Shown: positions 26,345-36,377, numbered from the stretch's first letter. The stretch: 64,000 nucleotides of DNA from Hazenella coriacea (GCF_004341825.1 NZ_SMAG01000002.1:496001-560000), one strand, 5' to 3'. Program-made: numbers and translations. Notes: generated by a model from the sequence alone, not told the origin.

Positions 26345-26694
26345 CATGGAAAAGGAGAGTTTCTCAAATTGAATCTCTTGATAAAGGAAAGTGCTAAAGT
26401 CAAGTCTATCATTTAATAAGTGGTTTGGAATATCGAAGCGAGAGTGTTATGCATTTTCCAGCTTTCCCATACGTTTGAATTTGTCCGACATGTGGTAAAA
26501 TACATATATACGTCATAACATGATGATGAGATTGCTAGCACATAACTAGAACTTGTTGCATCAATCCCGAAAAGTTGCAACAATCTAAAATTAAATAAGG
26601 CAAATCGTTTCTATACCATTTGTCTTCAGCTGCAAGGTCCTTGTATGTATGACGGTATGAGATAAAGATCATGAGGAGAAAGGGAGGGGAAACA
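26345..26694 (+). other. Intergenic stretch of 350 bases
   Basis: No gene is visible. A hairpin TTGTTGCA/TGCAACAA (26553-26583) lies in the leader of the following gene. It has no T-run, so its role is unclear. A weak -10-like TAAAAT (26496) precedes it. Confidence 0.5.
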
Positions 26695-27120
26695 ATGAGC
26701 TTTTGTTGTGGGGCATCGATGATTGGATTGATCGGATCTATTCGGAACAGTTCAGTCATGGTGCATCAAGTTCCATTGCTTTGTTGTCCCGTATGTCAAC
26801 GTATAGAGATTCATCCCGAAATCAAAGAGGAATTTGAATTAGTGGTTGAATATGCATTGGAAGACCATGTGAAAGAAATTACCCTCCGTGAAACGATCAC
26901 TCCTGAAATGATCGAAGAGTGGAGAGAAAATTGCGTTAGTTTTGCTGGGGATGAAGATTTTGAGCTTATTTTACGAGAGCAAATTGACCATTCCCTTGAT
27001 CTTCTCAGTGTAGCCAAAAGTCTTTCTGAAGATGATTGGAAGGAAGAGCTGATGAAACGGTTATCCACTTTAACGTATAGACTTCAGCATCTAGAACAAC
27101 AAAAAGAGAAAAAATGGTGA
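26695..27120 (+). CDS. Zinc-ribbon-like hypothetical protein
   Basis: 141-residue protein. The N-terminal region has paired Cys (MSFCCGAS, then LLCCPVCQRIEIHP), compatible with a small zinc-binding knuckle such as a YgiT-type finger. The rest is acidic and helical, with a coiled-coil-like C-terminus (TLTYRLQHLEQQKEKK). Start at ATG 26695 is supported by GGGAGGGG 8 bases upstream; ATG 26671 is itself inside a purine-rich region without a site. I do not recognise the family with certainty. Confidence 0.65.
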   Translation: MSFCCGASMIGLIGSIRNSSVMVHQVPLLCCPVCQRIEIHPEIKEEFELVVEYALEDHVKEITLRETITPEMIEEWRENCVSFAGDEDFELILREQIDHSLDLLSVAKSLSEDDWKEELMKRLSTLTYRLQHLEQQKEKKW

Positions 27121-27187
27121 TTAATATAAATAGCGGATGTAAAACCGAATAACAGATCAAGATTAGATTGGAGAAGCATTCGCAAGT

Positions 27188-27222
27188 AAAAAAGCTGGAT
27201 TGATATCAAATCCAGCTTTTTT
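27188..27222. terminator. Bidirectional terminator
   Basis: AAAAAGCTGGAT and its complement form a stem flanked by A-run and T-run, between two convergent genes. It can serve both. Confidence 0.88.
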
Positions 27223-27228
27223 GTTTTT

Positions 27229-27996
27229 TTAAAGCCCTTTTTCATTGATTTCAGCAATGACACCATCCCATAAGCGGATTCGAGCTTGTAATGCTTTTTT
27301 CGCTATTTGATCAGCTTCAATCAGCTTTTGCTCTTCTTCCTTACATAGATATAATAATAATTGTTTAGCAAGTGGACCGTGCTCATCACCATCTAATTCA
27401 ATATGTCGCTGTAAGTAATAATGGAGTCTGTTTGTATCTGTTTTGTTTTGCTTCATTTCTTTGATGAGGACAGTGAACATATCTGGAATCAGGTCTTCAC
27501 GACCATAGAAAAAAGCGGAAGCGATTTCATGTGGTTGCCCTGATGTAGCTAACTCTATATGAAAGGAGACGAACTCTTTGACGGTGTCAGTCATATCGAT
27601 TTGATTTAAAGCTGAAATGGGATCTTCCCCTTCTTGAATAAGTGTAATCAATGATTCAATCGGTTTCGTGTCAGCATCTACTTCATTCATCGCTTGTAAA
27701 TAAAGCTCAAAATGACTGATATACCCACCTTCGCCATCCTCATCGGTTTCTTCCCCGATCACGATTTCATTGATAAAGCGGGCATAGTTGGGTTCAGCTT
27801 GGGGAATCCACGGAACAGTTACACAAGTAAGCGTTTGCTGTAACTTTTTGAGTAAACTCATAAAGTCCCAGACTGCAAACGAATGATGTTTCATAAAGAT
27901 ACGGACTCGGTCCGGTGTATTCATTAAAGAATAAACAGGATGGTCAAGCAATTGGTCACGAATGCTCTCCATCTGTTTAAAAGTTAGATCCGACAT
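27229..27996 (-). CDS. DUF3050 family protein (heme oxygenase-like fold)
   Basis: 255-residue all-helical protein of the DUF3050 family, whose members are related to the heme oxygenase-like/TenA fold. Conserved His and acidic clusters are visible (MKHHSFAVWDFMSLLKK, SHFELYLQAM, FFYGREDLIP, HYYLQRHIELDGDEH). Those His/Glu residues suggest a metal site. ATG 27996 follows GAGGGAGGAA. Function unproven. It sits 75 bases downstream of udk in the same direction. Confidence 0.82.
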   Translation of the reverse strand: MSDLTFKQMESIRDQLLDHPVYSLMNTPDRVRIFMKHHSFAVWDFMSLLKKLQQTLTCVTVPWIPQAEPNYARFINEIVIGEETDEDGEGGYISHFELYLQAMNEVDADTKPIESLITLIQEGEDPISALNQIDMTDTVKEFVSFHIELATSGQPHEIASAFFYGREDLIPDMFTVLIKEMKQNKTDTNRLHYYLQRHIELDGDEHGPLAKQLLLYLCKEEEQKLIEADQIAKKALQARIRLWDGVIAEINEKGL

Positions 27997-28071
27997 GTAG
28001 GTTCCTCCCTCAGGTGAAATCAATCTATACCAATCTTATCCTCTCTCAAACAAAGATATAATGTTGTTTAT

Positions 28072-28710
28072 TTAATTTTTGGTGACGGTTTGAACTGCAT
28101 TGAGATGTGTTTGAATTTGATTGATAAGAATATTGATGGCTACTTGATTATGGCCACCTTCGGGAACGATCAAATCAGCATAACGTTTACTGGGTTCAAT
28201 AAATTGGAGATGCATCGGACGGACTATATTTAAATATTGAAGAATTACAGATTCGAAGGTACGTCCTCTTTCCTGAATATCGCGTTCCATTCGACGCAGG
28301 ATTCTTACATCGGCATCTGTATCCACAAAGATTTTAATATCCATCCGGTCACGTAAACGCTCATCATCCAAGATCAGAATGCCTTCAAGGATGATCACAT
28401 CCCTTGGAGCGAGAAAAATGGTTTCTTTTGAGCGAGTGTGAAGAGCATAATCATACACGGGTCTCTCTACAGATTGATAATTTAACAATTGATCCATGTG
28501 TTTAATTAACAAATCATTATCAAAGGCAAGCGGGTGGTCATAGTTGGTCTGAATTCGTTCTGCCATTGTTAGATGGGACTGATCTCTGTAATATGCATCT
28601 TGCTCTAAAAACACGACAGAATCAGCGAATTGGTCTACTAACTTACGGGCTACGGTTGTCTTTCCAGATCCTGTACCTCCAGCTACACCGATTACTACTG
28701 GTTTTTTCAT
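28072..28710 (-). CDS. udk: Uridine kinase
   Basis: 212-residue pyrimidine ribonucleoside kinase. P-loop [12 protein letters not shown] is at the N-terminus, and [15 protein letters not shown] and NYDHPLAFD are the substrate-binding segments of Udk. It phosphorylates uridine and cytidine to UMP and CMP in salvage. ATG 28710 is preceded by AGGAAGGGA; the upstream in-frame start at 28731 lacks a site. Confidence 0.95.
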   Translation of the reverse strand: MKKPVVIGVAGGTGSGKTTVARKLVDQFADSVVFLEQDAYYRDQSHLTMAERIQTNYDHPLAFDNDLLIKHMDQLLNYQSVERPVYDYALHTRSKETIFLAPRDVIILEGILILDDERLRDRMDIKIFVDTDADVRILRRMERDIQERGRTFESVILQYLNIVRPMHLQFIEPSKRYADLIVPEGGHNQVAINILINQIQTHLNAVQTVTKN

Positions 28711-28871
28711 GATACAATCCCTTCCTGTCACTCGAAGCCAATTGATATACTTTGCGTATCATAGCAATTATGTCCTTTTTTTTCAAGGTAATTATATTAG
28801 TTTAATTAAATCATGTTTCATCTATTTAATAATCTGGCGTAATTCTGTGATTGAATTTCAAACAAATAAAA

Positions 28872-28899
28872 ATCCCCAGTGTATTTAAACACTAGGGAT
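28872..28899 (-). terminator. Rho-independent terminator of pckA
   Basis: On the minus strand ATCCCTAGTGT pairs with ACACTGGGGAT and is followed by TTTTATTT, just after the pckA stop at 28907. Confidence 0.85.
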
Positions 28900-28906
28900 C
28901 ACTTTA

Positions 28907-30487
28907 TTAACCAAGCTTAGGACCTGCAGCTTTGATTTCGTCAGATACATGTGAAAACTTGGCAAAGTGTTGTTGGAAGCGTTGCGCAAGTTCTTTGGCT
29001 TTCGCATCATAAGCATCTTTGTTTTCCCAAGTGTGACGAGGGTTTAATAATTCTGCCGGTACCTCAGGGCATGAAGTTGGAATGGATAGACCGAAGATCG
29101 GATCTTTTTCATAATTCACTTCATTTAACTTTCCTTTTATAGCAGCTGTTACCATCGCACGGGTATAGGAAAGGTTCATTCGTTTGCCTACACCATAAGG
29201 TCCACCTGTCCATCCGGTATTCACAAGATAAACTTGAACCTCATGCTTTGCGATTTTTTCTCCAAGCATCTCCGCATATACATGTGCAGGACGTGGTAAG
29301 AAAGGAGCACCAAAACAAGTGGAGAAAGTTGCTTCAGGTTCGGTGACACCACGCTCGGTACCAGCTAATTTACTGGTGTATCCAGCAAGGAAATGATACA
29401 TCGCTTGCTCCGGCGTAAGCTTTGAAATAGGAGGGAGTACTCCAAAAGCATCAGCAGTCAAGAACAAAATGACGTTTGGATGCCCAGCTACACCTGGGAT
29501 TACAGCATTAGGGATGTAGTCGATTGGATATGCTGCACGGGTATTCTCGGTCAATGAATTATCATTAAATAAAGGAGTTCTTGTGTCATCTAAAGCTACA
29601 TTTTCTAAAACTGTTCCGAAACGAATGGCTTGCCAAATTTGAGGTTCTTTTTCTTCACTGAGTCCAATACATTTGGCGTAACAACCACCTTCAAAGTTAA
29701 ACACACCCTTGTCGGACCAACCGTGTTCATCATCCCCGATCAGATTACGCTCGGGATCTGCGGATAAGGTTGTTTTACCTGTTCCAGAAAGACCAAAGAA
29801 TAGTGCAACATCCCCATCGGCTCCCACATTGGCGGAACAGTGCATGGGCATAACACCTTTTTCTGGAAGTAAATAGTTCATAACACCAAAGATGGATTTT
29901 TTCATTTCCCCTGCATAATGGGTGCCTGCAATGATAACCATTTTATGTTTAAAGCTTACCGCAATCATGGTTTCAGAGTTCGTTCCATCAAGTTCTGGGT
30001 CGATTTTGAAGTTAGGAACAGCAACAACCGTAAATTGGGGTTGATGTTTGGCTAACTCCTCTTGTGTTGGACGAATAAATAGCTGGCGTACGAATAAGTT
30101 GTGCCAAGCATATTCGTTGATGACTCGAATCGGCAAACGATAGGTTTCATCAGCTCCTGCAAAACCGTCAAATACATATAAGTCTTTTTTGCTCAAATAA
30201 ACTTGTAATCGCTTTAGAACTTGTTCAAACTTTTCTGGCTCCATGGGTTGGTTCACTGAACCCCAGTCAATGTTATCTTTCACCATCAAGTCAGCGACTG
30301 TGTACTTATCTTTTGGAGAGCGTCCTGTAAAGGCGCCAGTTGTTGCTCGTAAAGCCCCTTCTTTACTTAGTACGGCTTCCTTATTTCTGATTGCTTCTTC
30401 AACGAGTTCAGCAGCACTTAAATTCATATGCGTATGGTCTCCAAATTGAAATGAAGCTTCATTTTCTGTTTGTATAACCATGCTCAT
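28907..30487 (-). CDS. pckA: Phosphoenolpyruvate carboxykinase (ATP)
   Basis: 526-residue gluconeogenic enzyme that converts oxaloacetate and ATP to PEP, CO2 and ADP. The kinase-1 P-loop [12 protein letters not shown] and the kinase-2/metal region [21 protein letters not shown] (in two parts) are intact, as are RSPKDKY near the N-terminus and the C-terminal [11 protein letters not shown]. Start at ATG 30487 follows AAGGGTGG at 8 bases; the GTG at 30499 has none. CcpN-like sites lie just upstream, which agrees with repression by glycolytic conditions. Confidence 0.96.
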   Translation of the reverse strand: MSMVIQTENEASFQFGDHTHMNLSAAELVEEAIRNKEAVLSKEGALRATTGAFTGRSPKDKYTVADLMVKDNIDWGSVNQPMEPEKFEQVLKRLQVYLSKKDLYVFDGFAGADETYRLPIRVINEYAWHNLFVRQLFIRPTQEELAKHQPQFTVVAVPNFKIDPELDGTNSETMIAVSFKHKMVIIAGTHYAGEMKKSIFGVMNYLLPEKGVMPMHCSANVGADGDVALFFGLSGTGKTTLSADPERNLIGDDEHGWSDKGVFNFEGGCYAKCIGLSEEKEPQIWQAIRFGTVLENVALDDTRTPLFNDNSLTENTRAAYPIDYIPNAVIPGVAGHPNVILFLTADAFGVLPPISKLTPEQAMYHFLAGYTSKLAGTERGVTEPEATFSTCFGAPFLPRPAHVYAEMLGEKIAKHEVQVYLVNTGWTGGPYGVGKRMNLSYTRAMVTAAIKGKLNEVNYEKDPIFGLSIPTSCPEVPAELLNPRHTWENKDAYDAKAKELAQRFQQHFAKFSHVSDEIKAAGPKLG

Positions 30488-30533
30488 CCTAACATCCACC
30501 CTTATTTTTTCCTTGTGTGAAGGTAAGTTAAAA

Positions 30534-30567
30534 TATGTTATAACAAATTCTCGATTAGTATAACATA
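30534..30567 (-). promoter_or_regulatory. Candidate CcpN operators at the pckA promoter
   Basis: Inverted arms ATGTTATA (30535-30542) and TATAACAT (30559-30566) are separated by 16 bases. The minus-strand string TATGTTATACT (30567-30557) fits the CcpN consensus I recall, TRTGHYATAYW, and the opposite arm fits with one mismatch. TATACT within it could be the -10 box. In B. subtilis CcpN represses pckA and gapB. Confidence 0.6.
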
Positions 30568-30850
30568 ATTCACTTCTCTTGGTGAACGTGTCTATTTTCT
30601 TGTCTCATAATCGTTACAATTTCTTAGCCCTTGATCTTCGACTACTAAATGATCACTGCATATTAAAATTAAGTAAAGAAGTTGATTTACATCATGAGTT
30701 GTACGTAAGTTTGTCGTAAATGGATCTTAACAGTCATAATTATAAAAGGTAGTCATAAAAAGTAATCAAGTTGGTTTGAATGATTGCTTTACAAAAACGG
30801 AGATTCTTGTAAATCCCAGTGCTCTTCTATCTCCAAGGTATAATTAGCCA

Positions 30851-30879
30851 TTGACTTTTTAACAAATAAATGGTACTTT
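30851..30879 (+). promoter_or_regulatory. Possible promoter of the S1-domain gene
   Basis: TTGACT (30851), 17-base spacer, TACTTT (30874). The -10 is weak. The rest of the pckA/S1 intergenic gap shows no gene. Confidence 0.4.
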
Positions 30880-30913
30880 TGAACTGAATGAATTCCATTT
30901 CGGGAGTGTTATA

Positions 30914-31303
30914 ATGAGCGAGTTAAAGGAAGGGGCCGTCGTACAGGGAGAAGTCATTTCGACCAAACCTTTCGGGGCCTTTGTTAAGTTAGAATCGGGA
31001 GAGACAGGTCTGGTTCACATCTCTCAAATTTCTACTAAATATGTAGAAAAAGTTGAAGACGAACTCCAAGTTGGTAGCAATGTTAAAGCAAAAGTGCTTT
31101 CAATCGATCCTTCAGGAAAAATTTCCTTATCGATAAAAGCTCTAAGCGAAGAGAGTCGTCCGCCACGAGAAAGAAGAGGTGGCGATCGTCGCGGTGGCCG
31201 TAATAAAGGGCCTGGAGATTTTGAAGACATGATGAAAAAATTTATGAAGAGCAGTGAAGAGCGTCTAAGTGCCCTTGCTGCCAAACAGAAAAAGAATCGT
31301 TAA
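30914..31303 (+). CDS. S1-domain RNA-binding protein (YugI/CvfD-like)
   Basis: 129-residue protein. Residues 3-77 are one S1 domain (GAVVQGEVISTKPFGAFVKL, then GLVHISQIS). A basic Arg/Gly-rich linker follows (about 80-98), then a helical tail. This matches the small ribosome-associated S1 proteins of Firmicutes called YugI, GSP13 or CvfD, which influence translation. GGGAGTG precedes the start. Confidence 0.87.
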   Translation: MSELKEGAVVQGEVISTKPFGAFVKLESGETGLVHISQISTKYVEKVEDELQVGSNVKAKVLSIDPSGKISLSIKALSEESRPPRERRGGDRRGGRNKGPGDFEDMMKKFMKSSEERLSALAAKQKKNR

Positions 31304-31342
31304 GCAACGATTATATTCTAACATTTCATCAATCATAAAAAC

Positions 31343-31379
31343 AACATCTTCCATTACTTATAATGGAAGATGTTTTTTA
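31343..31379. terminator. Bidirectional terminator
   Basis: AACATCTTCCATT/AATGGAAGATGTT stem with T-rich runs on both sides, between the convergent S1 and murG genes. Confidence 0.9.
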
Positions 31380-31399
31380 TTTCCTTGATATCACAACGA

Positions 31400-32473
31400 T
31401 TATTTCTTTGCTTCCTGATCAATCAGTTGAAGTAAGTTTTGTAGGGAATCTCCTAACGGGCTGTTTTTCATTGTTTCAATATATTGATCTCGATGTTCAA
31501 AAGTATCCATGATTTTTGTCAATAAGAGTTCATCAGTAAGGTCTTCCTCAAATAAGACATCACAAAAACCTGATTTTTTAAATGACTTGGCATTCAAAAT
31601 CTGATCTCCACGACTGGCTGCTTTAGACAAAGGAATCAGCAACATAGGCTTTTGTAGTGTTAAAAACTCAAAAATGGAATTGGAGCCAGCTCGTGAGATG
31701 ACAAGATCAGCCGCTGCCATCAAGTCGGGTAACTCTTCTTTCACATATTCAAACTGTTGATAACCAGGTTGATCGAGAGATTCATCCACTTGACCTTTCC
31801 CGCAGATATGTATGATTTGAAATTGTTGAAGTAAGGATTCAAGATTCGCCCGAATGCTTTCGTTAATCCGTTTGGCTCCTAAACTCCCTCCCATGACAAG
31901 TAAGACAGGTTTAGTAGAAGAGAATCCACAGTAGAACAAACCACGCTCTGCATCTCCACTTTTTAACTCATCCCGCACAACTGCACCAATATACTTTGTT
32001 TTACCAGGCTTTAAATGCTGTTCAGTTTCAGGAAAAGTGACGCAAATTTTTGATGCAAATGGAATGGATAATTTGTTAGCCAATCCAGGGGTGAGATCTG
32101 ACTCATGAATAATCACAGGAACACGGTTTAACCAAGCTCCCAATACAACAGGTACAGATACAAAACCCCCTTTAGAAAAGATGATATGGGGCTTTTTCTT
32201 TTTAATCAAAGAATAAGCTTGAAATACACCTTTCAAGACACGAAAGGGATCTTTGAAGTTGTTCCAATCAAAATAGCGACGTAATTTTCCAGTAGAAATG
32301 CTATGATAACCGACTTGACCCACTGGCTCAATCAGTTGCTTTTCAATTCCATTCTCAGAGCCGATGTATGAAATCTCCCATCCATTTTGTAATAAATGAG
32401 GAATCAGTGCCAAGTTGACCGTGACGTGTCCTGCAGAACCCCCACCCGTAAGGATGATTTGTTTTTTCACCAT
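31400..32473 (-). CDS. murG: MurG-type GlcNAc transferase
   Basis: 357-residue GT28 glycosyltransferase that adds GlcNAc to lipid I to make lipid [16 protein letters not shown] is the first Gly-rich loop (often GGTGGH in MurG), [10 protein letters not shown] and the C-terminal [20 protein letters not shown] are family motifs. AGTGGGGG precedes ATG 32473 (GTG 32470 is an alternative). The gene stands outside any division-and-wall cluster, so it may be a second MurG paralogue like those known in the B. cereus group. Confidence 0.87.
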   Translation of the reverse strand: MVKKQIILTGGGSAGHVTVNLALIPHLLQNGWEISYIGSENGIEKQLIEPVGQVGYHSISTGKLRRYFDWNNFKDPFRVLKGVFQAYSLIKKKKPHIIFSKGGFVSVPVVLGAWLNRVPVIIHESDLTPGLANKLSIPFASKICVTFPETEQHLKPGKTKYIGAVVRDELKSGDAERGLFYCGFSSTKPVLLVMGGSLGAKRINESIRANLESLLQQFQIIHICGKGQVDESLDQPGYQQFEYVKEELPDLMAAADLVISRAGSNSIFEFLTLQKPMLLIPLSKAASRGDQILNAKSFKKSGFCDVLFEEDLTDELLLTKIMDTFEHRDQYIETMKNSPLGDSLQNLLQLIDQEAKK

Positions 32474-32604
32474 AAAACCCCCACTATTTACACAAATCAA
32501 AGAAGTGTATGTTTTTATTGGAATGATTATTCTTTGATTATAGCTATTTCATTTTTTTGCTCAAGGGTAAAATCGCACATTTATAAGACTCTTTTAGTTT
32601 TTTT

Positions 32605-32677
32605 ACAAAAAACAAGCAGTGTCGATGGGGAAATCATTGTGAATCACCTAGCTTTTAGTGGATCGACACTGCTTGTT
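32605..32677 (-). terminator. Terminator of the ytqB-like gene
   Basis: AACAAGCAGTGTCGAT (32611-32626) is exactly complementary to 32662-32677. On the minus strand the distal arm is followed by TTTTTTG. The 35-base loop is long. Confidence 0.78.
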
Positions 32678-32683
32678 CTTTAT

Positions 32684-33253
32684 TTATCTTTTTTCAATCA
32701 CCAGTAAAGAAGGCGCATGGGTTCGATTGACAATCTGTTGCCACAACACCTGATATTTTTTGGGTGGAAGTTGTTTTGCCCAATGAATCACTGCATCACT
32801 TTCTTGTTGACCACCTGGATGCCCTGTGTATAAGGCTATGGTAATCAGTCCACCAGGAGCTAACCATTCGCAAGCGATTTGAAGTGCTGGAAGGGTCGTA
32901 TCAGAGAAAGTGATAATCTCAGGATTTCCATGAGGTAGATAGCCTAGATTAAACATGAAAACATGAATCTGTTCTTTCCATTCAGAAGGTAGCACTTGAT
33001 CCATCAAGTGATGCCCGAGAGTGACTAACTGAACTTGTTCATCTTGACCAGCTAGATGCAAGCGTTGATGAGCCGATGCAATCGCCTCTTTTTGAATGTC
33101 GAAGCCCATCACATGCCCATGGTGTCCCACTTGCTCGGCTAGAAATAGTGTATCATGTCCATTGCCTACTGTTGCATCAATAGCTGTCCCGCCAGAAGGT
33201 AAGGCTTTTTGGATCCAGTCTTTGGCACTTTGTAAGGTGGAAGGGAGTAGCAT
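32684..33253 (-). CDS. ytqB: YtqB/MnmM-type SAM-dependent methyltransferase
   Basis: 189-residue class I methyltransferase. Motif I is AIDATVGNGHDTLFLA, and FNLGYLPHG plus ITIALYTGHPGG are typical of the YtqB family. B. subtilis YtqB (MnmM) has been reported to methylate the wobble uridine of tRNA to mnm5s2U. ATG 33253 is preceded by AAAAGGAGGGG; the upstream in-frame ATG at 33340 has no site. It is downstream of the ytqA homologue in the same direction, the Bacillus arrangement. Confidence 0.87.
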   Translation of the reverse strand: MLLPSTLQSAKDWIQKALPSGGTAIDATVGNGHDTLFLAEQVGHHGHVMGFDIQKEAIASAHQRLHLAGQDEQVQLVTLGHHLMDQVLPSEWKEQIHVFMFNLGYLPHGNPEIITFSDTTLPALQIACEWLAPGGLITIALYTGHPGGQQESDAVIHWAKQLPPKKYQVLWQQIVNRTHAPSLLVIEKR

Positions 33254-33412
33254 AAGAAACCCCTCCTTTTGTATGAAGTCAATAAATAGTGAGGATATCA
33301 AATAGGAACGATTTTGGTATCTAAACGGATCTAGTGCCACTACTTAGTGAACCCTTCGATTTCGGGAGGAAGCAACTCTTCTCTGCCATCTCCTAAGTTC
33401 GAAGAGAGGAGA

Positions 33413-34366
33413 TCATGAACGTGGAGTGGCTTTTTTCCCTTGCCAAGAATTCCGTTTCACTAACTCTGCATCAATCGCATTTAAAACTTCCCATTTTTTT
33501 AAGCTCCAGCTGGGTCCGATTAATAGATCAGGTGGACCGTCTCCAGTAATTCGATGAATGATGACATCAGGCGGAAGCAATTCTAAAGAGTCAGTGATGA
33601 GTTGCACATATTGATCTCGATCCAAGAATTTAAGTAGTCCTTGCTCATATTGCTTCACCATGGGTGTATTTCGTAACAAATGAAGCAGATGAATCTTAAT
33701 TCCTTGAATATCCATATGGGCACATGCTTCAACGGTTTGTAGCATTTCGTCTTCCGTTTCACCCGGAAGTCCATGAATGATATGGGCACAGGTACGAATC
33801 CCATGTTTACGAAGTTTTTTAACTCCATCCAGAAAACACTGATAATCATGACCCCGATTAATTAAAGTCGATGTGTGTTCATGGATGGTTTGTAAGCCAA
33901 GCTCTACCCAGAGATAAGTACGCTGGTTGAGCTCTGCTAGGTACTCAACCACATCATCAGGTAAGCAGTCAGGGCGAGTGGCGATCGATAGACCCACAAC
34001 CCCGTCTTGTTGAAGAATCAGCTCGTACATCTCCCTAAGCTCTTCCACAGGTGCATAGGTGTTGCTAAACGCTTGAAAATAACCCAGATATTTAGCATCT
34101 GGCCATTTGGTATGCATGCGATCCTTGATCTCATGAAATTGCTTTAGTAAATCATCGCGTCGATTTCCCGCAAAATCTCCAGATCCCCTCGCACTACAAA
34201 AGGTGCAACCACCAACAGTTACATTTCCATCCCGATTGGGACAGGTAAAGCCGCCATCTAAAGAGACTTTAAACACTTTTTGCCCAAATACTTGGCGTAA
34301 ATGTTGGTTCCATGTATGGTAACGTTTATCTCCCCAAAGAAGGGGAGTCTCTTTGATTGTTTGCAT
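33413..34366 (-). CDS. ytqA: TIGR01212-family radical SAM protein (YtqA)
   Basis: 317-residue radical SAM enzyme. The iron-sulfur Cys are in GGFTCPNRDGNVTVGGCTFC, with the spaced CxxC-type ending characteristic of the TIGR01212/Elp3-like subfamily. SIATRPDCLPDDVVEYL and LQTIHE are conserved SAM-barrel segments. Function is unproven. Its neighbour makes mnm5s2U in tRNA, so a tRNA role is a reasonable inference. An SD-like AAGGATGA is present before ATG 34366. Confidence 0.88.
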   Translation of the reverse strand: MQTIKETPLLWGDKRYHTWNQHLRQVFGQKVFKVSLDGGFTCPNRDGNVTVGGCTFCSARGSGDFAGNRRDDLLKQFHEIKDRMHTKWPDAKYLGYFQAFSNTYAPVEELREMYELILQQDGVVGLSIATRPDCLPDDVVEYLAELNQRTYLWVELGLQTIHEHTSTLINRGHDYQCFLDGVKKLRKHGIRTCAHIIHGLPGETEDEMLQTVEACAHMDIQGIKIHLLHLLRNTPMVKQYEQGLLKFLDRDQYVQLITDSLELLPPDVIIHRITGDGPPDLLIGPSWSLKKWEVLNAIDAELVKRNSWQGKKATPRS

Positions 34367-34632
34367 TGGTTATCATCCTTTTAAGTCGCAAAAGATATCT
34401 TCTATTATACATGATTGAGGTTTTTGATGTAGGTGGTAGTTCAGGTTGTAGATGATCACCTCTATTATCTTATCCAGAGTGTTTGAATCAACTGTTGCAA
34501 AAATCCATTTATGAAAATGTAATAAATTAGCCACCAGCACCAACTTAAGGAGATTCAAATTTATTTAAACTTATTTAGCTATGTTTATTTTAACGGTAGT
34601 ATAGTTTATTTTTAGAAAATCATGTTGAAAAC

Positions 34633-34661
34633 TAGACAAATTTTTTCATTTTGGATAATAT
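34633..34661 (+). promoter_or_regulatory. Promoter of the lipoprotein gene
   Basis: TAGACA (34633-34638), a 17-base spacer and TAATAT (34656-34661), 58 bases before the start codon. The rest of the 34367-34718 gap shows nothing else. Confidence 0.6.
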
Positions 34662-34718
34662 ATACATGTGTTAGAATCAATAATGTATATTTTAAATTAT
34701 GAAAAAGGGGAAACCTAT

Positions 34719-35588
34719 ATGAAAAAAAGACTATTTCCAGTCCTCGCAATGTTCATGGTATTATCGATGATATTCGTGGGATGTTCTCAACCAGCAGAAA
34801 ATAAAACAGCTGATGCTGATCAAGCCAATAATAAAGAGCTCACCTTGACTGAAGTGATGAACAAAGCAGACGAAGCAATGACGAAGCAAAAAGGCGCAAG
34901 CTATAAAATGGACGGCAAGCAAAAAATGGGCGCGATGGGAATGACCATCGATACCGACTTTTCTTTTGATATAAATGTAACGAATGAACCACAAGCCATG
35001 TACATGAAAGGTAAAATGGAATTAATGGGACAAAGCATGCCTATGGAAATGTACTTTGTGGATAATATGATGTATCAAAATATGGAAGGTAATTGGGTGA
35101 AAATGAATGCACCTGCTGAAATGATGGATCAAATGGCAAAAGAAAAACCATCTGATACTTTCAAAAAGCTAGATGCATTATTGAAGAAAATAGGTGTCGA
35201 AAAGGAACCTAAAGGTGTCACCATGAAAAAAGAGAATGGTACTTATGTAGTAACCATTGATTCAACACAACTTGAAGGTGATCAAAATATCTTTGACGAA
35301 ATGTTAAAAGAGATGCAAGGTCAATTAGGTGCTAGCACCAAAGAGCTCAAAGATGCTGGTATGAATATAGATTATAGTAAAATGAAGATCGACAAGATTA
35401 AGCAAGCGATGCACATTGATGAAAAGACATTTGAATTAAAATTTGTTGATCAAGAGATTAAAATGACTGTTCCTATGGATCAAGAAAACTTTGTGATTGA
35501 ACAGACAATGAAAGCGACTGTCAATGGAGCATTTGATGGAAAAATCGAAGTTCCTGAAGATGTCAAGAAAAAAGCGACTAGTTTATAA
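34719..35588 (+). CDS. Lipoprotein resembling the DUF6612 family
   Basis: 289-residue lipoprotein. Lipobox FVGC puts the lipidated Cys at residue 22. The mature protein is Met- and Lys-rich with alternating strands (QAMYMKGKMELMG, DNMMYQNMEGNWVKMN), resembling the LolA/LppX-like beta-barrel half found in DUF6612 lipoproteins. It probably binds a hydrophobic ligand at the outer membrane face, but no function is established. The start ATG 34719 follows AAAAAGGGGA; the upstream in-frame start at 34668 would put 17 residues before the signal peptide. Confidence 0.78.
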   Translation: MKKRLFPVLAMFMVLSMIFVGCSQPAENKTADADQANNKELTLTEVMNKADEAMTKQKGASYKMDGKQKMGAMGMTIDTDFSFDINVTNEPQAMYMKGKMELMGQSMPMEMYFVDNMMYQNMEGNWVKMNAPAEMMDQMAKEKPSDTFKKLDALLKKIGVEKEPKGVTMKKENGTYVVTIDSTQLEGDQNIFDEMLKEMQGQLGASTKELKDAGMNIDYSKMKIDKIKQAMHIDEKTFELKFVDQEIKMTVPMDQENFVIEQTMKATVNGAFDGKIEVPEDVKKKATSL

Positions 35589-35593
35589 ATGAG

Positions 35594-35618
35594 AAACTCC
35601 CTTTTTGGGAGTTTTTTT
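35594..35618 (+). terminator. Rho-independent terminator
   Basis: AAACTCCC/GGGAGTTT stem followed by seven T. Confidence 0.92.
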
Positions 35619-35747
35619 GTTTTCTATTAGTAGTGTTGATTTTCCAATGAGTTATGAATGTATTATTTGCCTAAAATGACTTGTTCCTATCGAAGAAAAG
35701 CAATAAAATTGATCCATCATTGACCGAATAAAAGGGAGTGTCACAAG

Positions 35748-36374
35748 ATGAGTATTCGTGTTCGTCCTTATACCGTGCATGATTATGATGCTCTATTACT
35801 GATTCAGCGTGAAGCATTTCCGCCCCCTTTTCCAGAGGAGTTATTGTGGAGTCGTGAGCAGATTGAAGCACATGTAGATACGTTTCCAGCTGGGGCGATG
35901 ATCGCAGAAGTGGATGGGATCGTCGCAGGTTCAGCTACTTCCTTAATCGTTCAATATACTGGTGAACCACACACATGGTCTGAAGTAGCAGATGAAGGTT
36001 TTATTCGTAGGAGTCACCAGACGGATGGTGATAGCTTATACGGGATTGACCTTTGTGTACGCCCTGTATTTCGGGGAAAAGGTGTTGCTCAAGCACTCTA
36101 TCAAGCAAGAAAAGACTTAGTGAAACAATTGGGTTTACAACGGTTTATGGCTGGGTGTCGGATTCCTGGCTATCATCATGTTGCCATGGAAAGATCTGTG
36201 GAAGAGTATATTCAAGAAGTGACGAATGGTCAACGAAAAGATCAAGTATTAAGTTTTATGATCAGACAAGGATTACAACCTTTACAAGTTTTAGCTCAAT
36301 ATCTAGATGATGAAGAGTCATGTAATTATGCAGTGTTAGTTGAATGGAATAATCCAAATCTCAAGGGTGGATAG
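35748..36374 (+). CDS. GNAT-family acetyltransferase, N-terminal half of a YhcX-like protein
   Basis: 208-residue acetyltransferase. The acetyl-CoA loop is visible in YGIDLCVRPVFRGKGVAQALYQARK (two adjacent segments). It resembles the N-terminal half of Bacillus YhcX, a single-chain GNAT plus carbon-nitrogen hydrolase. Here the chain ends at an in-frame TAG (36372-36374), and the hydrolase starts in the same frame at 36378. GGGAGTGTC lies upstream of ATG 35748. The acceptor substrate is unknown. Confidence 0.83.
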   Translation: MSIRVRPYTVHDYDALLLIQREAFPPPFPEELLWSREQIEAHVDTFPAGAMIAEVDGIVAGSATSLIVQYTGEPHTWSEVADEGFIRRSHQTDGDSLYGIDLCVRPVFRGKGVAQALYQARKDLVKQLGLQRFMAGCRIPGYHHVAMERSVEEYIQEVTNGQRKDQVLSFMIRQGLQPLQVLAQYLDDEESCNYAVLVEWNNPNLKGG

Positions 36375-36377
36375 AAG

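Noticed and set aside
34373-34558. 61-codon minus-strand ORF upstream of ytqA
   Set aside because: No ribosome binding site; composition is that of AT-rich intergenic DNA. It adjoins ytqA but has no recognisable features.
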